From the NCBI RefSeq assembly GCF_050467285.1, contig NZ_JBCMUN010000006.1:558001-622000 (forward strand): a stretch of 64,000 nt of DNA. The letters are read 5' to 3'. The first letter of the stretch is position 1; the number at the start of each line of letters is the position of its first letter. The stretch comes from Paenibacillus_E oryzisoli_A (lineage in GTDB: Bacteria > Bacillota > Bacilli > Paenibacillales > NBRC-103111). Shown here one piece after another: positions 42,888-51,706 of the stretch. The notes under the pieces are model-generated. The model worked only from the letters and a program-made list of their open reading frames with translations, was not told where the DNA came from and ran no database searches. Position numbers and translations under genes: made by a program.

Positions 42888-43949
42888 CTAGGCCAAATAC
42901 GCCTGCAGCAGCGCGCGGAACGTCGGCTCCAGCGACTGGGCCATTCGCTGAAAGCCCAGATCTGTCGGATGCACGCCGTCGACCGTGCAGTCGCTGAAGT
43001 CTTCGCCGAGCAGCAGCGAGCCGTCGAAGAAGTGCAGGTGACGGTCGCCCGCCGATTGGAGACGTTGAGCGGTGTCTCGCTGAATGTCTCTCCGTACCTC
43101 GTGCAGGCGCAGCACCTGCGGATCAAACCGCTCCTTCGCGTAGCGGATTTTGGAGATAACCAGAATCGGCGTTTCCGGGTGGCGCTCGCGCAAAATGCCG
43201 ATGAAGCCCGGCAGCGTGTCAGCCATCCCTTCGGGGGTGACGTTCGCTTCATAATCCAGTACGAACATGGCGGGATCAGCAATGTCCGCGATCGTTCGAG
43301 CAACCTCAGGCTCGCCCTTGCCGTTGCCGGAGAAGCCGAGGTTCACAAAAGTCATCGGCAGCATCCGGCTCAAAATGTTCGGGTACGCCATGCCCGGACG
43401 GGAGGCGCAGCCACCTTGCAGAATCGACGTGCCATACAGCACGACGGGCTTGTCGCTCGCGAGCGCCGGCGCTGCGCTCAGCGCGGCATCCGGCTCGAGG
43501 CCGATCCAGACCTCCTCGACGCCCTGATACAGCGGGAAATACAGGTTCACGCAAAACTCGCGCTTTTCGTCCCAGCTATAGAAGGAAGCTTCGTACGCAT
43601 CTTTCGTATGGTCGAACCGTGCTGTCGTCCAGAACTGCTCCTCGCCCGGTTCTCCGAGATAGCAATCGAAGCCGCACTGTCCGGTTGCGGGCATGTGATA
43701 CATATTGCCGGGGCCGGTCAATTTGACGCGGATGGACAGCTTCGCGGAGTTGGTGCGGAAGCGGATTTTTCCGCCGGCCGTACAGTTGGCCAAGCTATCG
43801 ACGGCAGAAGGCAGTGGATGTGCGGGAGCAATCGGCAGCCGGCGGTACTTGCCTTCATCTGCGAGCCAGGCGAAGCCGTCAATCCGAAACGGTGCTTCGA
43901 GCGGCGAATGCCAGGCCAGGCCCTCGTCCTGTACATCTTCAATTTTCAT
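42888..43949 (-). CDS. SGNH/GDSL-type hydrolase
   Basis: 353 aa. N-terminal beta-sandwich-like half (KIRFRTNSAKLSIRVKL) and C-terminal SGNH esterase half: Ser175 in VLYGTSILQGG, Gly/Asn blocks (NLGFSGNGKGE), and Asp324/His327 in DGVHPTDLGF. No signal peptide. Likely deacetylates or de-esterifies carbohydrate. No SD stands before this ATG; a GAGGAGG lies about 45 nt upstream in an open frame without a standard start, so the N-terminus is uncertain. Confidence 0.82.
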   Translation of the reverse strand: MKIEDVQDEGLAWHSPLEAPFRIDGFAWLADEGKYRRLPIAPAHPLPSAVDSLANCTAGGKIRFRTNSAKLSIRVKLTGPGNMYHMPATGQCGFDCYLGEPGEEQFWTTARFDHTKDAYEASFYSWDEKREFCVNLYFPLYQGVEEVWIGLEPDAALSAAPALASDKPVVLYGTSILQGGCASRPGMAYPNILSRMLPMTFVNLGFSGNGKGEPEVARTIADIADPAMFVLDYEANVTPEGMADTLPGFIGILRERHPETPILVISKIRYAKERFDPQVLRLHEVRRDIQRDTAQRLQSAGDRHLHFFDGSLLLGEDFSDCTVDGVHPTDLGFQRMAQSLEPTFRALLQAYLA

Positions 43950-44089
43950 GTTTCGATCAAGCTGTGAAGCTTGGATTGAATGCGATGGTTGTGTGATGGC
44001 GGTAACCTCCTCAGCAGGAATTTTTTCCTATAAAGCTAACGGTAGCCTGAGTCAGGTGAGGTGTCAATAGTGGGTTCTCGAATCATAAT

Positions 44090-44137
44090 AACCAAAAGAA
44101 CCCTCGACCCATGATTGGGCCGAGGGTTCTTTTGGTT
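44090..44137. terminator. Perfect bidirectional terminator after the His-rich gene
   Basis: 17-bp arms 44090-44106 and 44121-44137 (AACCAAAAGAACCCTCG and complement), inner CCC/GGG. Confidence 0.9.
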
Positions 44138-44144
44138 GTTATGT

Positions 44145-44720
44145 TTAATGATGCTGCTGACCGTGATGATGAGTGCCTTGCTGTCCATGCGGCTGCGCAT
44201 GCTGGTACCCATGGTGCTGGATGTGATGGCCATGATGGCCATGGTGGACGTGGTGCGGATAATGATGCGGGTGAACGGCGTGATGGTACAGATGCGGATA
44301 GTAGGGCAGGTGATGGGCAGGAATGTAAACGAGATGATGCATCGGATGATGAACGGCATGATGCATAGGGTGGTAACCATGCTGAACATGCGGATGATAC
44401 GCATAGGGATGCGCAGGGTAGACGGCGTGAGCGGCAGTGCCCGGATCAGCGGCGGGTTGTGTGTACGCCGAAGGAAGTGTGCCCGTTCCTGCAGCTGCGG
44501 CCATGCCCGGCTGCGCGAAGATCGGCATGTTATCGCCGGTTACGATTGGCGGTTGTGCAGCCGGAAGCGGCATGGGGGTTACGACGGTCGGCGCTTGCTG
44601 CGCCGGAAGCTGCGCACCTGTCCAGACAGGTGCCGGCGAGGTCGTTTTGTGAGCCTCATTGCGGGTGTTGGAAGCGTACAGCGGAAGATTATCTTCGGTG
44701 AATGTCGGATAGTCAGTCAT
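44145..44720 (-). CDS. His-rich low-complexity protein downstream of tgl
   Basis: 191 aa from ATG 44720 (SD AAGGGG; MTDYPTFTEDNLPLYAS). Residues 1-100 are Pro/Ala/Thr/Gln-rich (QLPAQQAPTVVTPMPLPAAQ). The last 75 or so are His/Tyr/Pro-rich (HHAVHHPMHHLVYIPAHHLP and GHHGHHIQHHGYQHAQPHG). No hydrophobic helix. Its gene lies 69 bp after tgl on the same strand, so it is a likely spore-coat protein and possible Tgl substrate; Gln is plentiful though Lys is scarce. Metal binding by the His tract is also possible. The family is not recognised. Confidence 0.7.
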   Translation of the reverse strand: MTDYPTFTEDNLPLYASNTRNEAHKTTSPAPVWTGAQLPAQQAPTVVTPMPLPAAQPPIVTGDNMPIFAQPGMAAAAGTGTLPSAYTQPAADPGTAAHAVYPAHPYAYHPHVQHGYHPMHHAVHHPMHHLVYIPAHHLPYYPHLYHHAVHPHHYPHHVHHGHHGHHIQHHGYQHAQPHGQQGTHHHGQQHH

Positions 44721-44789
44721 GTTGGTTCCCCTTTCGTTGCAAGCATAAGCCATCTTATGCACCGAGTAAAAAAGCGGGCACATGCGGAA

Positions 44790-45593
44790 CTAAATTTTTT
44801 CCACATGCATCCAATCCCCGATTGTGGCGATGAGCGGCTGGTTGTACCCGCGTCTAGCCCATTGTGCAAAGTAGGCGAAATCGGGATGAACGAACCGATC
44901 CGTGAACGAAGCGGATATCGTGCTTTCCGGGAGGCGCTGCTTATTGAGAATTGTCATCACATCCTCTGCTGAAGCGACGCCCATCCCATAGCCATGCCCG
45001 AAAAAACGACCATTGTCGAGCATCACAACGTTCTCGCCTTTTGCCCAAGGAATGGTCGGATCATAGTCTGGGTTCTGGACGTAGAGGATATCGCCGGCGA
45101 CGGCTTCTTGGATAGGGCGGCGGTCGATCAGTTGGAGGCGGCGATTGGCATTTTCGTCGAACAAGAATAGATCAGCGAACAGCGCCTCATAGTGACGCTC
45201 TTCGATTGTGTCCAGAATCCCTTTATGCAGCACGACGATTACTGCCATAGAGCATTCGAACGCATAGGCCGTCCCATTGGCAAAAATATCTTGAATGGCG
45301 TCATGCGACGATGCACCGCTTCGCAGCCTGAACTTCCCTTCTTTCGTCCGCTCCCAGTAGACCGGATTGCAGAAGGAATGCTGAAAATCGGCAAAATAAG
45401 CGCCGCTTCGGCTAAGGGCCCGCGCCGCCTCGACGATGTTCGACCGCAAGGTCAGCTCGAATAATAAAGTTTCCGCTGAATCGTAGTGATAGCGCAGCGG
45501 GCTATTCTGCTTCGTGTGAAAAATGGCGTGGGTTCTCTCCGTTAAGATCCCGGTCCCGAAAGCGATGTTGTTCGTACCTCCAACGACAATCAT
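44790..45593 (-). CDS. tgl: Spore coat protein-glutamine gamma-glutamyltransferase
   Basis: 267 aa, SD GGGGAG. Crosslinks coat proteins through epsilon-(gamma-glutamyl)lysine bonds late in sporulation. Matches B. subtilis Tgl along its length: LLFELTLRSNIVEAARAL, the catalytic Cys114 in NGTAYAFECSMAVIVV, ILYVQNPDYDP and KGENVVMLDNGRFFGHG. It is a bit longer at the C-terminus than the 245-aa B. subtilis enzyme. Mother-cell sigma-K expression is expected from the family. Confidence 0.93.
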   Translation of the reverse strand: MIVVGGTNNIAFGTGILTERTHAIFHTKQNSPLRYHYDSAETLLFELTLRSNIVEAARALSRSGAYFADFQHSFCNPVYWERTKEGKFRLRSGASSHDAIQDIFANGTAYAFECSMAVIVVLHKGILDTIEERHYEALFADLFLFDENANRRLQLIDRRPIQEAVAGDILYVQNPDYDPTIPWAKGENVVMLDNGRFFGHGYGMGVASAEDVMTILNKQRLPESTISASFTDRFVHPDFAYFAQWARRGYNQPLIATIGDWMHVEKI

Positions 45594-45683
45594 GTGCGTC
45601 TCCCCATTTGTGCAGGCTTTGCATGCGGTTATCTTTGCCTATTTTTATGAGGAGAGATGACGTTGTGTGCTTGCGAGCAAATA

Positions 45684-45725
45684 AAAAGACTGCAGGGCTT
45701 CTTAACGAAGCGTCTGCAGTCTTTT
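45684..45725. terminator. Bidirectional terminator after the SASP gene
   Basis: AAAAGACTGCAG (45684-45695) and CTGCAGTCTTTT (45714-45725), with an inner GCTTC/GAAGC. Confidence 0.9.
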
Positions 45726-45757
45726 GGGTTTTGAATAGGTTTTTCTTGATCCGGTAA

Positions 45758-45979
45758 TTAGAAGCGGCGAGCGCCTGCGGAACCGGACAGCTGTTGTTCA
45801 GCGATTTGAACCAGACGTTTTGTGATGTTGCCGCCGATGTAACCGGCTTCGCGCGTCGCAAGGTTACCGTTGTAGTCAGGGTTAAGCTGAATACCAAGTT
45901 CTTGTGCGACTTCAAACTTCATTTGATCAAGAGCTGCTTTTGCTTGTTGAACTACCAATGTGTTATTGTTGTTTGCCAT
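45758..45979 (-). CDS. Alpha/beta-type small acid-soluble spore protein
   Basis: 73 aa from ATG 45979 (SD AAGGAG); the frame continues upstream without an SD. Core SASP sequence: VVQQAKAALDQMKFEVAQEL, then NLATREAGYIGGNITKRLV. The GPR protease site (F-E / V-A) is kept. Binds and protects spore DNA and is degraded at germination. Forespore (sigma-G) expression is supported by the promoter at 46010-46042. Confidence 0.95.
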   Translation of the reverse strand: MANNNNTLVVQQAKAALDQMKFEVAQELGIQLNPDYNGNLATREAGYIGGNITKRLVQIAEQQLSGSAGARRF

Positions 45980-46009
45980 GGAATGAAACACTCCTTTTCT
46001 GTGGTGTTT

Positions 46010-46042
46010 TAGTATCATGCGCAGCATTTTTAAATTTATGCA
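46010..46042 (-). promoter_or_regulatory. Sigma-G-like promoter of the SASP gene
   Basis: Minus strand: TGCATA (46042-46037) and, 17 bp further, CATGATACTA (46019-46010), close to the sigma-G boxes TGNATA and CATNNTA. It ends about 30 bp before the start codon and overlaps the divergent ger leader. Confidence 0.5.
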
Positions 46043-46166
46043 AGGCTGGTACGAAGTTACGGAAAATTTTTTTGACTACCTGAGCGCCGCCGTATATTTT
46101 ACATATTCCGCTTGTTTCCAGGAAAATATATCTCTAACAAATTTATTGGCTAACTGGGTGAACCTT

Positions 46167-47693
46167 ATGTTTTCTTTCTTTCAATTTTTTTTCAAATCGA
46201 GGCCGAAAGTGAGCCGCGCGGTCGCAGGTCAATCTGCTTCCTATTCGCTCGTTCCCGAGCTTAAGCAGATGCAGCAGCAATTGCAAACAGCCTTTCAGAT
46301 GTTCCCGGATTTCGTCTCTCGGGAGCTGCCGACAGAGCCCACTATTGGCGTGTATTATTTAAGTAATTTGGTCAACGGCGACTTATTGCTGCAAGAACTG
46401 TTTCATCCTCTGCTGCAGGCGGTCGGTTCGATGACGCCTGAGCAGTTGGCAGCCTTGCTGCCGATCTGCGAGCAGTTGCCAGAACCAGATTGGGAAACGA
46501 TGCAGAAGTATATATTGCGCGGTTGGACATATGTTCACCTTGATGGCTACCCTGTCGGCATCTTGGCCGACACGGCGAAAGTTCGCGAGCGGTCGCTGAT
46601 GAAACCGGAGAATGAAAGCCAGATTTTAGGGCCTCAGCTGGGGTTCTCGGAAAACTTGCAAACGAATGTTGCGCTCATCCATCAGTATTTGCGACATCCC
46701 GATCTTTGTGAAATCAGCATGACACTGGGGAACATCACCCAGACGGATATCCGTCTGATCTATATCAGCAGCCGTGCAGACGCCGCTATCGTTAAGCATG
46801 TGCATGATAAATTGCAGGCGTTGGCGCTGGAAGCGTTGATCGATACGACGATACTCGTACAGTGGATGGAGGACAGCCCAGGCTCCATGTTTCCGCAAGT
46901 CGTGACAACGGAGCGCGTGGATCGGGCCATATTTCCGCTGCTTGAAGGTAAAATCGTCGTCGCGGTCGACGGCAGCCCTCATGTGATGGTTGCGCCTTCG
47001 ACTTTCTTGGATTTTTTTAAGTCAATCGAAGATTATTACGCCAGATGGATCATCGGCCTGTTTCTTCGAGGGCTGCGAATTATTGCGATCGGCATTTCGT
47101 TCTATGCAACCGCCATTTATGTGGCGGCGCTTACGTATCATTATGAAATCATTCCGCAGGCGGTGCTCGTCCCTCTCGCCCAATCGCGCGCCAGAGTGCC
47201 GTTTCCTCCGCTTGTCGAGGCACTTATGCTGGAAACGATCATTCAACTGCTCAGCGAAGCTGGGGCGAGGCTTCCAACCAAGGTGGGGCAAACGATGGGC
47301 ATTGTAGGCGCTATCGTAATCGGGCAAGCCGCGGTGCAAGCTGGGTTTACGAGCAATATTCTGATTATTCTCGTAGCTTTGAGCGCGTTGTCGTCATTTA
47401 CGACACCGGTTTTGTCAATGGCTTTTACTGTGCGCATTATCCGCTTTCCGATCATTATTTCCGCCGGAATTTTAGGATTGTTTGGCATGGTATTCAGTAC
47501 AACACTGCTCGTTATCCATCTGTTGCAGTTATCGAGCGCCGGGCACCCTTATTTTTATCCGCCGTACGCAATAAAAGCGAAGAATAAGCGGGATGGCATT
47601 CTGCGCATTCCGTTTCCAATGGCTCCAAAGCGGCCGGTATTTGCCAATATGGCAGAGAACCAAAAGAAGGGGAGTCCGGATATTGATGAATAA
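46167..47693 (+). CDS. Spore germinant receptor subunit A (GerAA family)
   Basis: 508 aa from ATG 46167; an upstream extension to 46017 overlaps the SASP promoter and has no SD. Cytosolic N-terminal domain of about 270 residues, then four to six helices (IGLFLRGLRIIAIGISFYAT; TMGIVGAIVIGQAAVQAGFT; IIISAGILGLFGMVFSTTLL). Family motifs VYYLSNLVNGDLL and PPLVEALMLETIIQLLSEAG are clear. Forms the inner-membrane germinant receptor with the next two products. The germinant is unknown. Confidence 0.9.
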   Translation: MFSFFQFFFKSRPKVSRAVAGQSASYSLVPELKQMQQQLQTAFQMFPDFVSRELPTEPTIGVYYLSNLVNGDLLLQELFHPLLQAVGSMTPEQLAALLPICEQLPEPDWETMQKYILRGWTYVHLDGYPVGILADTAKVRERSLMKPENESQILGPQLGFSENLQTNVALIHQYLRHPDLCEISMTLGNITQTDIRLIYISSRADAAIVKHVHDKLQALALEALIDTTILVQWMEDSPGSMFPQVVTTERVDRAIFPLLEGKIVVAVDGSPHVMVAPSTFLDFFKSIEDYYARWIIGLFLRGLRIIAIGISFYATAIYVAALTYHYEIIPQAVLVPLAQSRARVPFPPLVEALMLETIIQLLSEAGARLPTKVGQTMGIVGAIVIGQAAVQAGFTSNILIILVALSALSSFTTPVLSMAFTVRIIRFPIIISAGILGLFGMVFSTTLLVIHLLQLSSAGHPYFYPPYAIKAKNKRDGILRIPFPMAPKRPVFANMAENQKKGSPDIDE

Positions 47694-48801
47694 ATCACGA
47701 ACTCCCTTTCTGTATAGCAGCTTTCTGCTCATCTTTCTCATCCATGATGCTCAAGTGGGCGTTGGTCTTCCAGGTTTTCAAAGATTCGTGTTTAAGGATG
47801 CCGGACATGACGCTTGGCTTTCCGTACTGGCAGTGGGCATCGTCAATCAGATCGTTGTGTGGCTGATGATTCGAACGCTCATGAAATTTAAGGATAAAGA
47901 CTTATATGACATTCATGTTATGGTTTATGGAAGAGTGCTGGGATACGCGATGAACTTTGTGTATATCGGGTATTTTGTGTTTGCCATGCTGGTAGAACTG
48001 CGAAATTATGTGGAAATGGTTCAGGTATGGTTGTTTCCGACGGCACCGCAATGGGTGCTATCGCTATTAATAAGCTGTGCGGTATTTTACGGGGTAAGAG
48101 GAGGTCTGCGGACTATCATAGGCGCGAGCTTTGTTTTCACCTGCATGACAGCCTGGCTGATCCTGCTGCTCTATTTTCCACTGCGATATTCGGAATGGAA
48201 CCGTTTGCTGCCGCTGATGGAAGTGAATGGGGAGCAATTTGTCAAAGGGATGCAATCCACGGGCCTCGCGATGACTGGCTTTGAAATTCTCTATTTTATT
48301 TATGCCTATGCGAAGGAAAAAGCTAAAGTTCAGCTTTATACGCAATTAGGGCTAATGAGCGTTACGTTGGTTTATACATCCGTGATGCTGGTGTCCATCG
48401 TTTTTTTTAGCGGAGGAGAGCTGTTGAAAACGAATTGGGCTACGTTCACCATGTTGAAAGTGATTAAATTTCCTTTTCTAGAGCGGTTCGAGTTTATTGG
48501 CGTCAGTTTGTGGCTGATGGTGATTTTGCCGAACTTGCTGTTTTTTTGCTGGGCGGCTTCAAAAGGGTTAAAACGCATATTTGCCTGGCAGCAGCGATAT
48601 TGGCTGTATCCCGTTATAGGCGTTGTGTTCGTGGCATCTTCGTTGATCGGTACCCGAATTCAGATCGTAATGCTTAACGACGTGTTTGCCAAGGGGTGCA
48701 TCTACCTCGTCTATGCCTACCCCTTCGTTCTCTATGCGGCTGCCTGCGTTTACGTAAGGAAACAGAAAAGGACGTTGAATGCGGGTGAGGCGCGAACATG
48801 A
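47686..48801 (+). CDS. Spore germinant receptor subunit B (GerAB family)
   Basis: 371 aa from ATG 47686 (SD AAGGGGAG), overlapping the A gene by 8 bp. Ten-helix APC-superfamily permease-like protein (IHDAQVGVGLPGFQRFVFKD; AWLSVLAVGIVNQIVVWLMI). GerAB proteins bind the germinant. Overlaps subunit C by 4 bp. Confidence 0.9.
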   Translation: MNKSRTPFLYSSFLLIFLIHDAQVGVGLPGFQRFVFKDAGHDAWLSVLAVGIVNQIVVWLMIRTLMKFKDKDLYDIHVMVYGRVLGYAMNFVYIGYFVFAMLVELRNYVEMVQVWLFPTAPQWVLSLLISCAVFYGVRGGLRTIIGASFVFTCMTAWLILLLYFPLRYSEWNRLLPLMEVNGEQFVKGMQSTGLAMTGFEILYFIYAYAKEKAKVQLYTQLGLMSVTLVYTSVMLVSIVFFSGGELLKTNWATFTMLKVIKFPFLERFEFIGVSLWLMVILPNLLFFCWAASKGLKRIFAWQQRYWLYPVIGVVFVASSLIGTRIQIVMLNDVFAKGCIYLVYAYPFVLYAAACVYVRKQKRTLNAGEART

Positions 48802-49922
48802 AAAAAATGAATATGATTTTCTTTTTAATCCTGGTGATGTCATTGCCGTTGACTTTGAATCTGAAGAAGAATGTGCTTGAAGATTTGGGCATGACCATTG
48901 CCGCCGGTTACGATAATCTGGATGGCGAGAGCATTAAAGCGACGTACGTTTTGCATCAGATTGATCCGAACTCCAAAACTCCGGTCATGCGGCTAACGTC
49001 GGAAGCGATGACAAGCAAGGGCGCGCGGACTGCCGCGAACCGGAAATCGCATAAGAAAATTGTGTCGGGCCAATTGCGTGTTGCAATTTTTAACGAAAAG
49101 CTTGCCAAGAAGGGCATTCTGCCGCTCGTTGACACATTGTTTCGCGACGCGTCCATTTCCAGCACGCTTTATATGGCCATCAGCAAGGGAGATGTGGAAG
49201 AGGTACTGATGCATAAGTATCCGGAGATACCGGATGTCGGGGCATATATCGTGGAGAATATACATCAGAACATTATTCGCGAGCAGTTTATTTCAAGTAC
49301 CCTACATGAATTTCTTTCGAATTTCTATTCACTTGAAGATCCAATGATCCCGCTCCTGGAGCGCAAGGGAGATGCGATCGAGCTCAAGGATGTGGCCGTT
49401 TTTCGAGGAGACCACATGGTTGGCACGGTGAATCCGGATGAAACTTTTTATATGAAAATGATCAGGGATCGGTATAAAGCGGGGAGTATTGAATTAACGC
49501 TCAATGTGGAAGATTTGGGGAAGATTGCTTCGCAGCTCAAGGAAAAGAAGGTGCGAATCGTGATCGAGAATATTAAAAGCGAAAGCAAGAAGAAGTTCGT
49601 CAGTCAACAGCCCCTGAAATTTCAGGTTGATATTCGCATGAAGGGCATGCTAACGGAGGTTTCAGCTCCGCTTGATCTTGGTAATGCCGAGGTGATTGCA
49701 GCGCTGGAACAGGCGATCAGTAAGAAAGCGGAAGCGGACGTGATGGAATTGCTGCACAAGCTGACTGCCTTGACATCAGACCCCATCGGTTTCGGTGAAT
49801 TGATGCGCAGTCAAGTGTATCGCTCTCATTTGACAAGCGAATCGTGGCACGAGATGTACCCAAGCGCCTCCTATGACGTGCATTTCGATACGCGTATCGC
49901 GAGAGCGGGGCAGGTAGAATAA
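48798..49922 (+). CDS. Spore germinant receptor subunit C (GerAC family) without lipobox
   Basis: 374 aa. Family features: SISSTLYMAISKGDVEEVL, DVAVFRGDHMVG, and the C-terminal DPIGFGELMRSQVYRSHLTS with SWHEMYPSASYDV. An N-terminal hydrophobic segment (MIFFLILVMSLPLTLN) is present, but the lipobox Cys and the usual CWD-R motif after it are missing; the mature region begins LKKNVLEDLGMTIAAGYD. It may be anchored by an uncleaved signal rather than lipid. Confidence 0.88.
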   Translation: MKKMNMIFFLILVMSLPLTLNLKKNVLEDLGMTIAAGYDNLDGESIKATYVLHQIDPNSKTPVMRLTSEAMTSKGARTAANRKSHKKIVSGQLRVAIFNEKLAKKGILPLVDTLFRDASISSTLYMAISKGDVEEVLMHKYPEIPDVGAYIVENIHQNIIREQFISSTLHEFLSNFYSLEDPMIPLLERKGDAIELKDVAVFRGDHMVGTVNPDETFYMKMIRDRYKAGSIELTLNVEDLGKIASQLKEKKVRIVIENIKSESKKKFVSQQPLKFQVDIRMKGMLTEVSAPLDLGNAEVIAALEQAISKKAEADVMELLHKLTALTSDPIGFGELMRSQVYRSHLTSESWHEMYPSASYDVHFDTRIARAGQVE

Positions 49923-49952
49923 GAAGAAGCCGGGCTTCCTCTGCCTTTATCG

Positions 49953-50555
49953 TTATGAAAGCCAGCCGTTCTTCTCGGCGATCGCGATGGCGTCGATCCG
50001 GTTTTTGGCGTCCAGCTTTTGCAAAATTTCAGATACATAGTTGCGGATCGTCCCGCTGGACAAGAACAATATCTTGGCCATTTCGTTCGCGGACAACCCC
50101 TGCGCGATCAGCTTCAGAATTTCCTGCTCTTTGCTCGTGAGCGGATTTTCCGTATCCCAGAAGGTCAGCGCCAGCGCGGGAGATACGGCTCGGCCGCCTA
50201 GCTGAACGGTTCGCAGCGCCGCACTCAGCTCTTCAATCGGCGAGTCTTTCAACAGAAAACCGTGGACGCCGGTCCGCATAGCCCGTTGGAAGTAGCCGGA
50301 ACGGGAAAAGGTCGTCAGAATGACAACTTTGCAGGCGAGGCCGTCGGTTTTCACTTTCTCTGCAACGTCCAGCCCCGTCATTTTCGGCATCTCAATGTCC
50401 AATAGACAAATATCCGGCAGTAAATCTTGAATGAGCTCCAAAGCCTGCTCGCCATTGTCCGCTTGTCCAACGACCTCAATATCGTCTTCCAGATCCAGCA
50501 GGGCGCTGAGAGCTCCCCGCAGCATACCCTGATCCTCGGCTATAATCACTCTCAT
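49953..50555 (-). CDS. NarL/DesR-type response regulator
   Basis: 200 aa from ATG 50555 (SD AGGAGAG). Receiver with Asp53 in CLLDIEMPKMTG, Lys in GFLLKDSP. C-terminal LuxR-type HTH (LTSKEQEILKLIAQGLSANE, SSGTIRNYVSEILQKLDAKN). Fourth gene of a minus-strand operon ATPase-permease-kinase-regulator, so it probably controls that exporter. Confidence 0.93.
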   Translation of the reverse strand: MRVIIAEDQGMLRGALSALLDLEDDIEVVGQADNGEQALELIQDLLPDICLLDIEMPKMTGLDVAEKVKTDGLACKVVILTTFSRSGYFQRAMRTGVHGFLLKDSPIEELSAALRTVQLGGRAVSPALALTFWDTENPLTSKEQEILKLIAQGLSANEMAKILFLSSGTIRNYVSEILQKLDAKNRIDAIAIAEKNGWLS

Positions 50556-50575
50556 GCTCGTCTCTCTCCTTAGAA

Positions 50576-51703
50576 TTAAACTTGGGGATGCCGAATAATG
50601 CGCGGCACCCGAATAATCAGCCGAGTTCCTGCGCCTGTACCTGTATGAAAGGCCAATGTGCCGTCGATGAGTTCCAGCCGCTCTTTCATGCCGAGCAAGC
50701 CGCGCCCTGAGGAAGGAATGTGCGGAGACGCTTCTTTGCACGGGACGCCGTTGTCCGCAATGATCAGCGTCCAGTCACCTGGTTCCTCCTGCAGAGAGAC
50801 GGTGCACAAACGGGCCCCGCTATGTTTCACAACGTTCGTCACCGCTTCTCTAAGACACATTCCAAAAATGTTGTGCACCATCGGCGGCGCCTGAAACTCA
50901 TGAACATTCCCGTGTGTTTCAAACGCAATGCCCGCCGATTTTAAAATCGCGCTGGACCGAGCAATCTCTTCCCTGAGCGAAATCGCATTCATGCCGGAGA
51001 TGAGCTCTCTGACCTGCTGCAGCGCCGCCCGCGACGTTGATTGAATATCGTTGACCTCTTGAATCGCGCGTTCAGGCGACTTCAGAATCAGCTTTTCGGC
51101 CAGCTCGCTCTTCAAGGTAATTAACGATAACGTATGCCCCAGGGTGTCGTGCAGGTCGCGCGAAATGCGCTGCCGCTCCTCAATCGTTGCAAGGCGTGTG
51201 ATTTCATCATTGGCGAGAATCAGCTTTTCTTTCAGTTCGTTGGATCTGCGGCGCGCCCGCATGGCAAATGGAATGACAAACATAATGGCTAGGGAAGGGA
51301 ACATATACCATGCCCCTTCGTCAAAATATTGTGTAAAGTCAAGCCAAACAACAAGGATCACCGACAAAAGCAGCCCTGAAAGCACGCTCCAAAATTGCCG
51401 CTTTGAAGGCAGCAAGGAGATTAACGGCACGGTATAAAAGAACATGCAGATCAAAAATGGATTACAGGTGATCGTCAAATAAGCGATGATCGGGAATAAC
51501 CCAACAGTATAGAACCACCTCTGCTTCTCGTTTTTGAAGCCCAGCAGGATGAACGCAGCGAGGACGACAAGCAAAGCAAAGCCGAACCACATAAGTGCGG
51601 GCGGCTTTGAAATCAAATTCACAATCGGGAAAATCAGATAGAAAAACCAGGCGAACCACATGTGTTCAAACGGCTTTTTTTTGATGGAGTGCAGCGAGTT
51701 CAT
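50576..51703 (-). CDS. DesK-type sensor histidine kinase
   Basis: 375 aa. N-terminal half has five to six helices and little outside the membrane. HisKA_3 motif with phospho-His185 (ISRDLHDTLGHTL), then HATPase (LREAVTNVVKHS, IADNGVP, GRGLLGMKERLELIDG). Such intramembrane sensors often respond to envelope state or to the cognate transporter. Partner of the regulator 20 bp downstream. Confidence 0.93.
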   Translation of the reverse strand: MNSLHSIKKKPFEHMWFAWFFYLIFPIVNLISKPPALMWFGFALLVVLAAFILLGFKNEKQRWFYTVGLFPIIAYLTITCNPFLICMFFYTVPLISLLPSKRQFWSVLSGLLLSVILVVWLDFTQYFDEGAWYMFPSLAIMFVIPFAMRARRRSNELKEKLILANDEITRLATIEERQRISRDLHDTLGHTLSLITLKSELAEKLILKSPERAIQEVNDIQSTSRAALQQVRELISGMNAISLREEIARSSAILKSAGIAFETHGNVHEFQAPPMVHNIFGMCLREAVTNVVKHSGARLCTVSLQEEPGDWTLIIADNGVPCKEASPHIPSSGRGLLGMKERLELIDGTLAFHTGTGAGTRLIIRVPRIIRHPQV

Positions 51704-51706
51704 GCG

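Noticed and set aside
42969..43967. 332-codon plus-strand ORF
   Set aside because: Antisense to the SGNH hydrolase gene, which has intact catalytic motifs.
46017..46166. N-terminal extension of the GerAA-like protein
   Set aside because: Overlaps the divergent SASP promoter, no SD, not GerAA-like in sequence.
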